Source: Linnemannia schmuckeri (lineage: Eukaryota > Mortierellomycota > Mortierellomycetes > Mortierellales > Mortierellaceae). From it: a stretch of DNA of 64,000 bases. Shown here one piece after another: positions 23,548 to 34,483 of this stretch. Below the pieces are notes generated by a model. It was not told where the DNA came from, did not search any database, and worked only from the letters and a program-made list of their open reading frames with translations. Where the stretch lies: the NCBI GenBank assembly GCA_029449235.1, contig JANATG010000006.1, positions 2,480,001-2,544,000 on the forward strand, given 5' to 3'. The first letter of the stretch is position 1. The number at the start of each line of letters is the position of its first letter. Made by a program: the position numbers and the translations under genes.

Positions 23548-26500
23548 CTACCACACCTCACACTTCTTGACCGGGTTCATAGGGCTCCCAACCTTACATC
23601 CAAAAGCCCCCGCGAAATCAGGCGAGTTCTGAACAACCCCATTGATACGCCACTTGCTGGGCGAATGGGGATCCGTTCGGAGTTGTCGGACAAGCTGCTC
23701 AGGTCTCATCTTGCCACACCATGTACAAGCATAAGACACGAAAAACAGTTGTTCAGGAGTGTACTTATCCAATCCTGATAACTTGAAGTTTTTGATCCTT
23801 ATAACGGGGAGAGAGGTAGAGGAGTACAAAAAAAAGATCGGTTAGAACGACGTCTCTATTTTTTTTTTGTTGGGATAGTTGTCTGTGCATGTAGATTTGA
23901 CGAGAAAAAGAAATGGACAAAACTTGCTTTCTGCCATTGGAGTCAGACTTGAAACGACTTTGCCAAATCCTAAACGCCATTTTAGTTCCTCCATTATCAG
24001 CCAAATTCTCACCCAATGTCAACTGTCCATCCAAATTCATATCCTTGCCATTGGGGTCCTTGATCGTAAAGTTGCCATACTGGTTGACAAAGCATTGAGA
24101 TTTTTCGTCGAATGCCTTCTCCATCGCGTTCGTCCACCACTGCCACGTTGGATAAAAGAAATGTGAGGGAAAAAAAGTTAGGCGGGTTTAATGATTGTGA
24201 AGGCTCATGTGTGGATGTGGTATAGTTGATGGAGAAAATATTAGTCTGACTCACGTTTATGGGGCGACCGGTGAAATCGAAGAGACGTCCTGAGTTGTCG
24301 AAAGCATGCTTTTCAAAGTTAGGTTACCGTGAAAACAAAAGCAGTAGGAGGGTCGCGTTAACATATTGACATTTTCTAAAAAAAATGCAGATATGCAAGT
24401 AGTACATCACTTCATGCACATCGGTTCCTTAAGAACCCACACCCAACAACAAAAAATGAAAAACGAGATACACGTACCCCAATCTCGTGACCGCCTACGG
24501 CGCCAATACCTCCATAATTGACATACTCCGGGTTCCCAACATGGAAGAACGGCATCTGCAAGATCCCAGCAGGAAAATTAATTGGGTTGAACTGGGGCGA
24601 GAAATACGCATTCACCTCTGAGGGGATCATAGCCATGGAGAGCCGGTCAACCGGTTTCGACAAACTTGAAAACGCATTTACGGCTGATCAGGCAGAGAAC
24701 CGGATCTGGTTGCCCACGTAATCGACAGCATCGATAGCGTAGTCCTTGTAGTAGGCGTCGAGATTTGCAGAGGACGCAACGTCGGGGGATTCGGTTGAGT
24801 AACCGATGCTTTGGACGATGACTTTCAGTTTCTTGATGGCTCCATCTCGGGTGATCTTATCGAGCCATGAAAGAGTCGGAAAGGTCTTTTCATAGCTAAG
24901 GAGGACGTTCTCCATGATCTTGATCACCTCTTGGCGGCTGTCCGCCTTGAAGACCTCTTGGATGTAGTAATGGCCGACCATCTGACCCAGGTTGATGTTG
25001 ACTGCAGGGACACAAACCTTCCAGCGTTCGACCTTGGCATCACCAGAGATTCCGGAGAGGGTGTTGTCGAAGGCACCCAGGGGTTCTCTGTAAGGTTTTG
25101 CAAGATACGGACCAAAGCTCTGAATGCGGAACCATGAAAAGTAATACTGGAGGGTTTTCGAGGAAGTCTTCTGGAGGAGGCCATCGGGCTTGGTGAGGTA
25201 AGGCAAGGAGGAGGCAACGATAAGGCGAGTGTAGTTAAGGCCGGCGGGGAGGGTCTCTTGAAGTAGGACGGACCAGTCGATCGATAAGGGTGTCAATGCA
25301 TTCAGTTATTCGACAGTGCGAGGGTTGTTGGCCTTGTTCAGATCCCAGAGATCAAGCTGCGGCGTCCTAATGGCCGCAAGTTGGGTTTCAAAATCAACAA
25401 CGTCCTTGGCAACATCCATCCACTTTTTTCCGACATCCTTATTCGTCAACGGCTGTGTCCTCTTTACAACATCCTCCTCCCCAAAAACGATCTGGAACAT
25501 AGCTGCAACAGTATCAGTATACATCTGAACAATCTCTGAACTCTTATAATCCTCTTGATCTAACTTCAACCCCTGCTCATAGATCGCCAGCACTTTAACC
25601 GAAGGATCATCCATCGCCGGTTCAGCAACTAGCTGGAACAAACTAGAAAGCCTGAACCTAGATTTGAGAATTCGACCCAACGCCTTGGAGAGGTTAGCCT
25701 TGTTGGCAGAGGAGGCAGAAGCAGGGAACGACTGGATGATCTTTTGGACTTCGTCGACAAGGGGTTTACGACCGACCTTGAGCGTGGAGGTTTCGTCCAT
25801 GCAGCTCGCGTAGAAATCCAGGAGTTTCTTGATGTTGTTCTGGGCGGCGGCGTCTCCAGGAGCGGCCTTGGGAACCTTGCCAAGTGACACATCGACGATT
25901 GAGCGGATGATACACTGCGGGCGACAACAGGTTAAAGAAATACGTAAGAGAACAGAGTATTCTGTTGGTATGAGATTGGAAAAATTCTAGAGGCGCACGC
26001 AAGGCACTTACTTCGTTGTTCTTCTGTAACAGCTCAGAAGGTCCAATAGATGATGCATCAAATGGAATATCGTACTTTTCTTCCATTCCGCCACCTAGAG
26101 CGAAGAAACAAAAAAGGAAAGTGACGGAGCGAGGAGGTAAAAATGTTGGTGATAGTTGTTCTTGCTCATTTCAAGACAAAACGAGGGGGGAAAGGGAAGG
26201 AAAGGGAGGGACCTGTGCATGGGTAAAATAATACAGGAGGAGGAGGAGGGAAAGGTCTACATACAGGCGAACTGGTTAAAATCCTGGCAGGGGTCAGCAG
26301 TAGGGTCCATGTCGTTAAGGATACCAGATGCTGTGAGGACACACTGAGAGGTTGTGCAGATGGCCTGTAGGAAGAGGCAGTTGGAAAACAAACAAGTCAA
26401 GAAAAAATAACATAGCAGGGTTATTGAACGCAGTCAAAAATTGAGCGTTGAGATCGTGGAAAAAGTGTGAGCACATGGTCGTAAAGGTAGAGGGAGTGGA

Positions 26501-26642
26501 GAAGGAGGAAAGGAGGACAGATGAGGGTCAGTACCTTGTTGTTGAGAGTAGGTTTGTTGCCGCCGTTACTGTTGTCAATAGGACCGGCCTGGACGACGCT
26601 GAGGGCGACACCGATCGCCATCAGCAATTGGGATTTGACCAT
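23548..26642 (-). pseudogene. M13-family metallopeptidase pseudogene with two nonsense mutations (array copy E)
   Basis: Exon positions match the functional copies: 26642-26535, 26364-26265, 26094-26012, 25914-24478, 24308-24255, 24139-23928, 23797-23548. Signal peptide (LLMAIGVALSVVQA core), NAYF, HEIGH (split HEIG|H), GENLAD and CEVW are all present. Within the 1437-nt exon, TAA at 25306-25308 replaces the Gln of RTVEQ, and TGA at 24688-24690 replaces a Trp (SAW-type site). There is no frameshift: the exon has the same length as in B-D. The intron after exon 6 has a GC donor (GCAAGTT). High conservation with only two point lesions indicates very recent inactivation, closest to copy B. If translated, the product would end near residue 300, before the zinc site. 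Confidence 0.85.
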
Positions 26643-27996
26643 GCTGCTGAGTGTGCAGAAATAAATAAGGGTGTAACGTCTGTTCGCGTTGGTCGCGAGG
26701 GTTGAAAAAGAATATGAAAGGGAGTAAGGATGGACGAGAGGAAAAAAAATAGCAAACAAGCAGCGGCGCAGAAACCCGTTTGCTTTTATACCAAACACGT
26801 TCTGAGAACAATCAACCCAACAAAAGTGGGGCTGTAGTTGCACTTTCTCCAATGATGAATAAAAAAAGCGGAACTGTTTATGTTCACTCTTCCCTCCTTC
26901 CTCCTTCTTCTTTCCTCCTCCCACCCTCCTCCTTCCCCGCCGGGACAAGTTCAGGTTATACTTCTGCAAGAAGTACCTTTGAAAACAAAACGTGGAGTCC
27001 AAGTTCCCAACGACTATAGGTCCCTTTATGAAAGCACAACATAAGCCTAAAAAATAATGCTCGGTACCTGACATGCTCACATGAAAAAGGGATAATACGT
27101 ACGTCTTTACTTCGGCTATTGACACCGATAGGCTACCTTTCCTATGTTCACATTTTCGGCATCTGGTACCGAGGTTAACAACCGTGATGCACGATACGTT
27201 GTTGCATGGTGGTCACAACTTCTCTACCTTCCAAATCCACCAATCGCAATGTCAATTACATATACGTTTCCTCCCACGCTTACCCCGAAGTACCTTTCAT
27301 GCAAGTACACTTCACGGCGCCAAAAAATAAGCTGAACGTATTGGTGTTAGGAACAGCAGGAAATGCAGACGATGGTCAAGAGCGATTTTTTTCTTTAGTA
27401 TTATGCCTTTTTCATTTTTTTCCTTTTTTTGAGCAAGACAGCAAATTAGCGAATACTACTGTACAGGTGTGTTAGATGGGGATGAGTAAAGAGGACGCAA
27501 TACTGATGGTAGCTGTGCAAAGATTGTGTGAAAAAAGGTGTATATAAAGGCCAAACAAAAATGTACGCAATGATGTGAAAAGATAAATGGAGCGAATAGA
27601 CTATGCACTGACATATTGTGAAAAGAAAGATAAAAGACGAGGTTAGGGCGAGGATGTCAAGTCAAAGTTGGCGACAAATTAGACGCGGGTCTTCCACTGT
27701 GGGAGATGGGAATCATCTACTGTAGCAAAAGGGGGCTTTTTGTTTTTTATTTTTTATTTTTCCTTTTTTTTTGATGGGTTATGTACAACTTGACCGATGG
27801 GTGTTCAGAATAGGGTGAATATGTGCAAAATGAACTGAACCAGTGAGAAAGAATAAAACGACCGCAGAGGTCAAATGGAAGAAGCAAGAAACAAACAAAG
27901 CTAACAATTATGTGCAATGGGGATAAGAGTAAAAAGAAGACTATCGCTGAGGCCAAGCTGAGATAATAGGAGAAGGAAAGAAAAATGAACCGTCCT
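26643..27996. other. Intergenic between M13 copy E and the F-box-like gene
   Basis: Leader and promoter of copy E, a CT-rich tract ending in CCGCCGGGACAAG near 26937, then the 3' flank of the F-box-like gene. No credible coding frame. Confidence 0.5.
26782..26792 (-). promoter_or_regulatory. TATA-like element of M13 copy E
   Basis: Reads GGTATAAAAGC on the minus strand, about 145 nt upstream of the ATG. The flank (TTTATACCAA on the plus strand) also occurs at copy C. Confidence 0.5.
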
Positions 27997-30264
27997 TCAG
28001 GATAAGCCAACAATGCGACGGTAGCGCGTGTCAGTGATAATGACCTCGCGCAGTTGCGGGAATTGCTGAAGGTGTTCCAGTGTCCTGAGGTCGACAAATG
28101 GGTGCCGAGGTCCAGTAGGTCGGTGAGGTAGCTGACCAGGTGCCTGAACTGGTGGCGCCGTGATCACTTCCTCCACCGACTCTGGCCCGGCATCCTCACC
28201 ATTACGACGACGACGCATAGGGCGTGGTTCATCCTGAGTCCGAGTGTCGCAGCATTGGTACTTCTTGCCAATAAAGGCTTTGTTCCAACCAGCATCCCTG
28301 ACCGCAGGAGGCATCATCTGCATCATGACCGGCCTTTCCCGACCGCGCACTCCATGAAAAGCGACCGTCTCGATGTTAAACGTTGCCCATGACTTGCGCA
28401 ACAGGATTCGTTGAAGAAGGCTGCCGTTGTTGTGATCATGAACCTCCAGATGCTTCAGCGCATAGCAATCCCGCACCGCTCTACGGACACCGCTGAGCCG
28501 ACCTTTCCTGCTGAGCCCTGAACCAAGATCGAGAACCAATGTAGTTAGAGTGGATCGATAAGAGGTAATGGCATTGACCATCTTGTTTTCGAGTTGGTTC
28601 GAGTGAATAACAAGCGTCTCGAGGGATTTTGGAAGGCTTGTGATTAAGATAGCGGTCCAACGCGGCATGTTGCTGGAGATTTCAAAAGATTTGAGATTCC
28701 TCCCGTGCTGCTTCAAGAGGACCGCAAACTCTTCTGCATTGACAATGTTGAGATCACTTTCTTTTTCGTCCTCGTCGCCGCGCTTGTCATCCTCCTTGTT
28801 CTTGCTCATGTTCTTGTCCTTTTCCGTGCCCTTGTCTGCAGAATGGATGATACTATCGTAGTGAGGGTTATTGATGGTTTTCTTGCCTTTTCCTTTTTTG
28901 TCCTTGTTGGTGCTGCTCTCGATGGCCACAATGTTCAAGGCTTGGGGACGAAGCACAGACAGATGAACCAAGTCAGGACAATCTCGCAACATGGTCTTGT
29001 AGGCGTTCAAGTTGATTCGATCTGTCCTGACCTCAAGGTATGTAACTGGCAAAGCCAACAGATGTTCTCCGTCAAATCCTGATAGCATTGTCTGGTGTCG
29101 AAGAACGAGTCGTCGTAAGTCAGGCTTGTTTTTGAGAATCTGGACCCAATGAAATTTCGTCACCATATACCGTTCAATCTCCAATGTTCGAAGTTGCTCC
29201 TGTCGCTCAATGAAACTCCGGAGAGCAAGGTGGACCTTATCCATGACGCCACAAACCCAGAACTCGGTCAAATTGCTGCAGACACGGAACAGAGGCGGAG
29301 CTGGCACTGGAGCTGGATCTGGGCGAGATGAGGTGATGACTATATTGCCAGAGTACCGAGAACCGAATGTATGCGCTGGAGGTCCAGTCAAACGTGCTGT
29401 GCTTGGTGGTCGATGTCGAACGACAGGTGTTGATGTAGCCCTAACTGGGGCAGACGAGCTAGAAGCCTCCGGGAATTCCGACTCATGTATAGGAGGAAGG
29501 ACTGATAGCATCACCTCGAGGGTCAGGTCCGTGTTGTCCGCTCTACCATGAGCCATGGCTCTAGCACGGGCATGCAAGAGAGCGCCTTCGAGGTCCGCCG
29601 GGCGAGCAGCCTGTTTGGTCCGAGCAGCATCGGGTGTCGCCTGGACAGAAGCTGCAGCAACACGGCGCGTAGCACGCGAGGATGGGATAACAGGTTCAAC
29701 ACGGGGCGGGGGCGATGGGCGTCGAGTAAAGGCCTCGATGGCCTCAGGGTCATGAGCTTCACGAATAGGAGGCAAGAGTCGCTTGACAGGATAAGTGGGG
29801 TCGTTGAGTTCCAGGCGGTCCAGATTCTTGCCTCGAATCTCCTCGAGAGCCTCCCACATTTCCTTGTTCTTGCGATGCTCTCTTCCGAGAAGCGATATGT
29901 AGCGGACGTGGTGGACGTTAGCCTTGAGTTGGCTCATGGGAACGCCAGTCATGAGGCGATAGTCATAACACTCCCACAAGACAGGAACGAGAGCGTAGTG
30001 CCAGAGTTTGCAGACCAAGAACAAGTCGATAAGTCCCGCTGGCTGGAACCTGTACTCGTATCTGTTGTCCTTCTTGATGTACTCTCGAGGCCAGATGGGA
30101 ATGAAGGAGCCAATCATGCGAATCGTCTCTGGGTTCATGATGGGTCGCCCGTCGAACTTGTTTTTGTCAAGGCTGCTGGTCTCCGTGTCGACCTCCATGT
30201 CGTTGCTCTCGCGGATCTGTTCGTCTACAGTACCACTATTTTCCTGGATTCCGTTGTCTGTCAT
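27997..30264 (-). CDS. F-box-like / leucine-rich-repeat protein
   Basis: Single exon, 755 aa from ATG at 30264. Residues about 35-100 resemble an F-box-like module (LIDLFLVCKLWHYALVPVLW), which in established biology binds SKP1 and brings substrates to an SCF ubiquitin ligase. A Pro/Ala/Ser-rich linker follows, then a C-terminal half with irregular leucine-rich repeats (LRTLEIERYM, LRRLVLRHQT, LKSFEISSNM, LKHLEVHDHN) for substrate recognition. A lysine/aspartate-rich insert (KDKKGKGKK to EDEKESD) interrupts the repeats. The frame stays open for 510 nt upstream of this ATG, but that part reads like untranslated leader (Ser/Leu/Pro from CT-rich DNA). Large F-box/LRR families are typical of Mortierella-type genomes, so the specific target cannot be named. 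Confidence 0.75.
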   Translation of the reverse strand: MTDNGIQENSGTVDEQIRESNDMEVDTETSSLDKNKFDGRPIMNPETIRMIGSFIPIWPREYIKKDNRYEYRFQPAGLIDLFLVCKLWHYALVPVLWECYDYRLMTGVPMSQLKANVHHVRYISLLGREHRKNKEMWEALEEIRGKNLDRLELNDPTYPVKRLLPPIREAHDPEAIEAFTRRPSPPPRVEPVIPSSRATRRVAAASVQATPDAARTKQAARPADLEGALLHARARAMAHGRADNTDLTLEVMLSVLPPIHESEFPEASSSSAPVRATSTPVVRHRPPSTARLTGPPAHTFGSRYSGNIVITSSRPDPAPVPAPPLFRVCSNLTEFWVCGVMDKVHLALRSFIERQEQLRTLEIERYMVTKFHWVQILKNKPDLRRLVLRHQTMLSGFDGEHLLALPVTYLEVRTDRINLNAYKTMLRDCPDLVHLSVLRPQALNIVAIESSTNKDKKGKGKKTINNPHYDSIIHSADKGTEKDKNMSKNKEDDKRGDEDEKESDLNIVNAEEFAVLLKQHGRNLKSFEISSNMPRWTAILITSLPKSLETLVIHSNQLENKMVNAITSYRSTLTTLVLDLGSGLSRKGRLSGVRRAVRDCYALKHLEVHDHNNGSLLQRILLRKSWATFNIETVAFHGVRGRERPVMMQMMPPAVRDAGWNKAFIGKKYQCCDTRTQDEPRPMRRRRNGEDAGPESVEEVITAPPVQAPGQLPHRPTGPRHPFVDLRTLEHLQQFPQLREVIITDTRYRRIVGLS

Positions 30265-31541
30265 GACGCGTGCTGTTGCTGATGTCCGAGTTGAATTGTA
30301 TTTTATGAAACTGGAAGAGCACACTAGTAGTGGATGAACGAGAAGAACAAGGTTAGTTTTGCTGTGGGGTGTCCAGACAGGCGAGATATGTTTGCTTTTC
30401 TTGAAAACGAGGATCGTTGTTCGCTTGGCAGTGAGTAAAAAAGCGGTTCGCTTATTTACAGGTCCCAGTAACACAAGGACAATGAACTCGTTGTCTGCCT
30501 TTGAAGGCAGCAGTCGAGTAATTATGGAGAGGGTAGTGGCGTAGACTTGTTGTCTCTTGTGAGGGTATGTGTCGGATGTCGTTGGTTGTTTGTCGGCTTG
30601 TGTATGTAAGTCGAGAAGGTGGGGGATGGGAGATAGAGAAAGAAAGAGTGAAGGTGGATGTAAACAATGAGAAAGAAAGAAGAGAAAAGAGAGGAAGCAA
30701 GGAGCGAGAGTTAAAGAAGAAGAGGAGCAAGGGAAGGAAGGGGAGAGGATGAATAGACTCGAAATTGCGCGCACGAGGGTTCTTTTGTCCGCTTGTTCCC
30801 CTCTGACCCTCGTTTTTGACTTTTCGTCATCATTTTTATACCCGCAGCAGAAAACTGTAGTTCACATGAGTGAGGCACGCATAGACGACGCCGCTTTAGA
30901 CATGGGGCAAGGAGAAAGGAGAGCCGTGGGAACCAGGAGGAAGTGATTGCCTCCCTCACGACCACACGACCAATACTGCGCCAGCAGAAAACAACACACG
31001 CTGTGGCCATCCAACGATATGACACAACCACAACAACTAACGGCTTGATCTTCTTGACCGCGCTTTTCTTTGAATGCGCCACTATTGTCCCTTTGATCGA
31101 TTCAGAAGTTCAATAATTCTTGAGTTACTTAGAGCAAATTGTCAAATCGCGACAAAATGGAACAATGAAGCGAGGACGTTTTTTTAAAGATTTCGTTAAC
31201 AAGATGAAGCCAGTCAGGTGGGATACACTAATACTAATAGCTCCCATTGACGCGTCGCGCGCGCGCGCCAAATTCTTTTTTTTAGATAGGTTGATTTTAT
31301 TTCTAGAAAAAAAAAAATGAATGGAATGGCAGAAGGGTATGATACAGGTGGAAGAACAACAAAGAAATATGCTAAGGATGACGGCGAGAGATGATAAAAA
31401 AAAAAAAGAAAACAAATAATGCCTTTCTAATGCGGTTGGTGATGGTGTAGAATAAATGTGCTTGCGATAGGTTGTTGCGCAATAATAAAAGATAAAGAGA
31501 AATGCGAAAACGTAATTGGTGACAGAGAACGAAGACGTCCT
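30265..31541. other. Upstream region of the F-box-like gene and 3' flank of MDM31
   Basis: The first 500 nt are an unusually long open leader of pyrimidine-rich sequence (on the gene strand). Farther on there is a (CG)n block near 31254-31268 and several A tracts. No gene seen. Confidence 0.5.
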
Positions 31542-34483
31542 TTAGACGGACTGGGTACCGATATAATGCCAGAATCCACGGTTACCACGTGCGTAGTCGT
31601 AGACACTGACAATGTTACGGGTCACAGACTGCAGACCCCATAGTCCCACCCGCTTCAACTTGCGGTTCCTCTCCCGCTCATCTGCAACAAGGTTAGCCCA
31701 TGCCTTTCCGACTTCTGTCGATAAGTTATTCATCAAGTTCGAGTCATAGATCGTCCATGATCCATCGAATTCAGACTATTAATTAAAGGAAGACGAAGGA
31801 GAAAGGGATTAGCTTATACTATGTCGACGGTACAAATATAATGATGCTACTATTAAGAAATTAATACGAGAACTTACGAGGTCCATTTCGACGCGGCAGC
31901 GGATGGGCGTGACGGTGCGATTACTGTTCATAAAGGCAACGAGGGGGCGGACCATGGCGTTGGAGAGGTAGGACATGCTCTCGGTCTGAAGAGGAATCGA
32001 GGCTTTGGTGTCGTTGAAGCGGAATTCAAAGTCCATCACCAGGGCAGGCTTCTTGGACTTAGTCTTTCCTGTAATGATGGCAGGGTTGAGTCTCGACATG
32101 TGCTGCTGGTGTTGTTGGCGCTGTTGTTCTGTGAGATGTTGCTGGCTCTGTTGTTGTTGGAGCAGGTATTGTCTGTACTGCTGCTCGACCTTTTGATGTT
32201 GCTTGCTCAACTGGTGCAAGCGGTGGTGTTCGTCCTGAGGTATCTGGGCCTGATGTATGTGTCCATGCTGCTGACGCTGCGAGGCCAACATTTCCCGTTC
32301 CTCCTCCTCCTTCTCCATCATCCTCTGATGCAAGGCGGCTGCGGCCCGGTTGGGGTAGACAACAATCTCTTTGCCACCGATAGCACCAGTGCCAAAGACC
32401 AGTGGTAGAGGAGCAAAGTCAACAACCTCGTCAATCTTGTCCACGATATCGTTAACCAGCTTCCTCAAAACATCCTCTTCGGGTTCGTTGGGGATCTTGA
32501 CATCACAAGTGATATCGACTGTGCCGGCATAGATCCAGCCAAAGGGACCTTCCACACCAGCGTTCAAATGATCAATCTTGACATCGTCAATCTTGAACCG
32601 TGTCGTCCGCTTCCACTTGGTATCAGTCTGGGTATCAGTGTTTTCCCTCTGAGCAGTGTAACAACTGAAGAGGCAGCCGTCAAACATGCCGACCATCGAA
32701 TCTGCGCACAGCATGTCATAACAGATCCATTGTTTCCGGAAGCATGGGAACTGTGCTGAAAACACCGAGACAGTGTACGGTCGGAATCCGTCTGGTTGCA
32801 GCACGGTCACCAGCATGTCCTCCAACTGCAAAGACTCGAGCTCGAAATCACCCGGCACATGTTTCCGTCTTGCCTCCTCTGGGATATATTCGACGTCAGG
32901 ATCCCACCACACATGCGTCCGATCTACACGAGGAAAAATGCATACGTTACTGTTAAATATAGATTCTAAAAGTCATGGTTCATGAAAGTGCTGTTATTGT
33001 GACAAGGCAAACTTACCAATGACACCGCGCACACCCTTGATGGAGGCATCCTCGATGAGTCCCTTGCCATCCAACCACCGCTTGGCTGACAGGGTAACAT
33101 CGATTTGGTCAATGGTGACATCAAACATAGTGAAGTTTGTATCGATCTCCTCTTCCGTAGCGACGTGAGGGTGTGAGTCGTCATGTTCGTGTCCGTGTCC
33201 AGAGTGATCCTCGCCTTTGTGTACAAGTGAGGATGATTCGTCCTCGGTTAAAGGTGCCTCTGCACGCTTGGACATGACAACGTTCCTGAGTGTGATGCGC
33301 CCGTCCTTCCAGTTGGGCACGATAGCAGCCTCGAACTTGACCTTGACTCCTGTCGATGCTGTCAGGTAGTCGCTAATTTTGGACGCAACGAATCCTATTC
33401 CAAAAAATGCCAATTGTCACGTTATTTTTTGAAGTATGACCCTTAGATACAAACAAACGTCAAACACACGGACCACCCCTGACCAAATGGGAAAAAAAAA
33501 GAAAATACCACGTCACATCCTCCCCCTACTCTCTCCTTCTCCGCTTTCCCAATCCGTCGCTCCCGAAGAAAACAAATGAAAAAGTGACAACATGTTCTGT
33601 GCGCATTAATACCTTGGAACTGCAGACTGTTCGCCGCCGCAAGCACAAGACTGAAAAACGTCGTTGTGCCCAGCAGCACAAACGCAACATTTGCCAGGAA
33701 TGCCCATGAAAACATTGCAATAAAGTCGTCTACTCTCCACGGCCGGATCTGGCGCATCAACAGCAGCTTGAACCGGATCTTTAGACGAGCTAGAAACGTT
33801 GGTGCAGCCGACAACAGCTTGGCTCGTCCAACTCGATCTAATGGTCCCGTATGAGGCGGTGTATACTTGACAAGCGCACTTGAATTCGAGGATTGGGTCG
33901 CGTAGGTACGTCTCGATCCATTGACTGCATGGAAACGGACTGTTGAGGGCGCCAATTTGGTGGGTAGAGGAGAGGCGAGGTGTGCTGTTCTGGTTGCAGC
34001 TGTTGGTGGAAGGGTCGATGTGGTCTTGTTGATATGATTTGTCGAAGTGATATATTGGCGTGTTTGGGATGAAGAGGTGTTCAAAGGAGAAGGAAAGTGG
34101 TGGTGATGTTGTGTTGTATGTGGTTGGGAGGAGGGATAGGTGAATCCATGACGACCTGCTTCTTGTAGGGCACTACTTGTCCTGGGCTGAGGTTTGGATA
34201 GGATCTGTGCTGTGCCCTTGACCATGCGCTCACTTAAATGGTTCATGATCTGGTGAACACCTCGCGCTCTTGCTGGTACACTTCCTGCAAACGATGCGGA
34301 ATTGAGGGTGGCTACGCCGGATCGCTGCATCATCACCTGCTGAGTTGTCTGATTCACGGCGACTGCTGCCTCGCCTCCGTAGATACCGCCGTTATTGTAG
34401 ACCCACAGTCCGGGGGCCAGTCTGCAGAGCAATTGCCTCTTGGAAGATCGGCCGTCTCCAGTTAACGACGATAAGAACCGCAT
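31542..34483 (-). CDS. MDM31: Mdm31/Mdm32-family mitochondrial inner-membrane protein
   Basis: Yeast Mdm31 and Mdm32 act in the mitochondrial inner membrane and are needed for normal mitochondrial shape, nucleoid inheritance and lipid balance. Exons: 34483-33613, 33394-33017, 32923-31878, 31775-31542; 842 aa. The start is the first true ATG (MRFLSSLTGDGRSSKRQ), which opens a basic, Ser-rich presequence. The membrane segment after IRPWRVDDFIAMFSW (about 252-285, with LLGTTTFFSLVL) is the family hallmark. The middle holds the conserved Mdm31 body (GRITLRNVVMSKR; HVWWDPDVEYIP; CDVKIP). A Gln/His-rich insert of about 60 residues (around nt 32095-32300) interrupts it. The C-terminus contains GLWGLQSVTRNIVSVYDYARG. 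Whether it corresponds to Mdm31 or Mdm32 cannot be settled here. Confidence 0.88.

Noticed and set aside
30265..30774. Extending the F-box-like protein to 925 aa
   Set aside because: The added part is CT-derived Ser/Leu/Pro sequence typical of leaders; the ATG at 30264 is followed directly by sequence of normal protein character.
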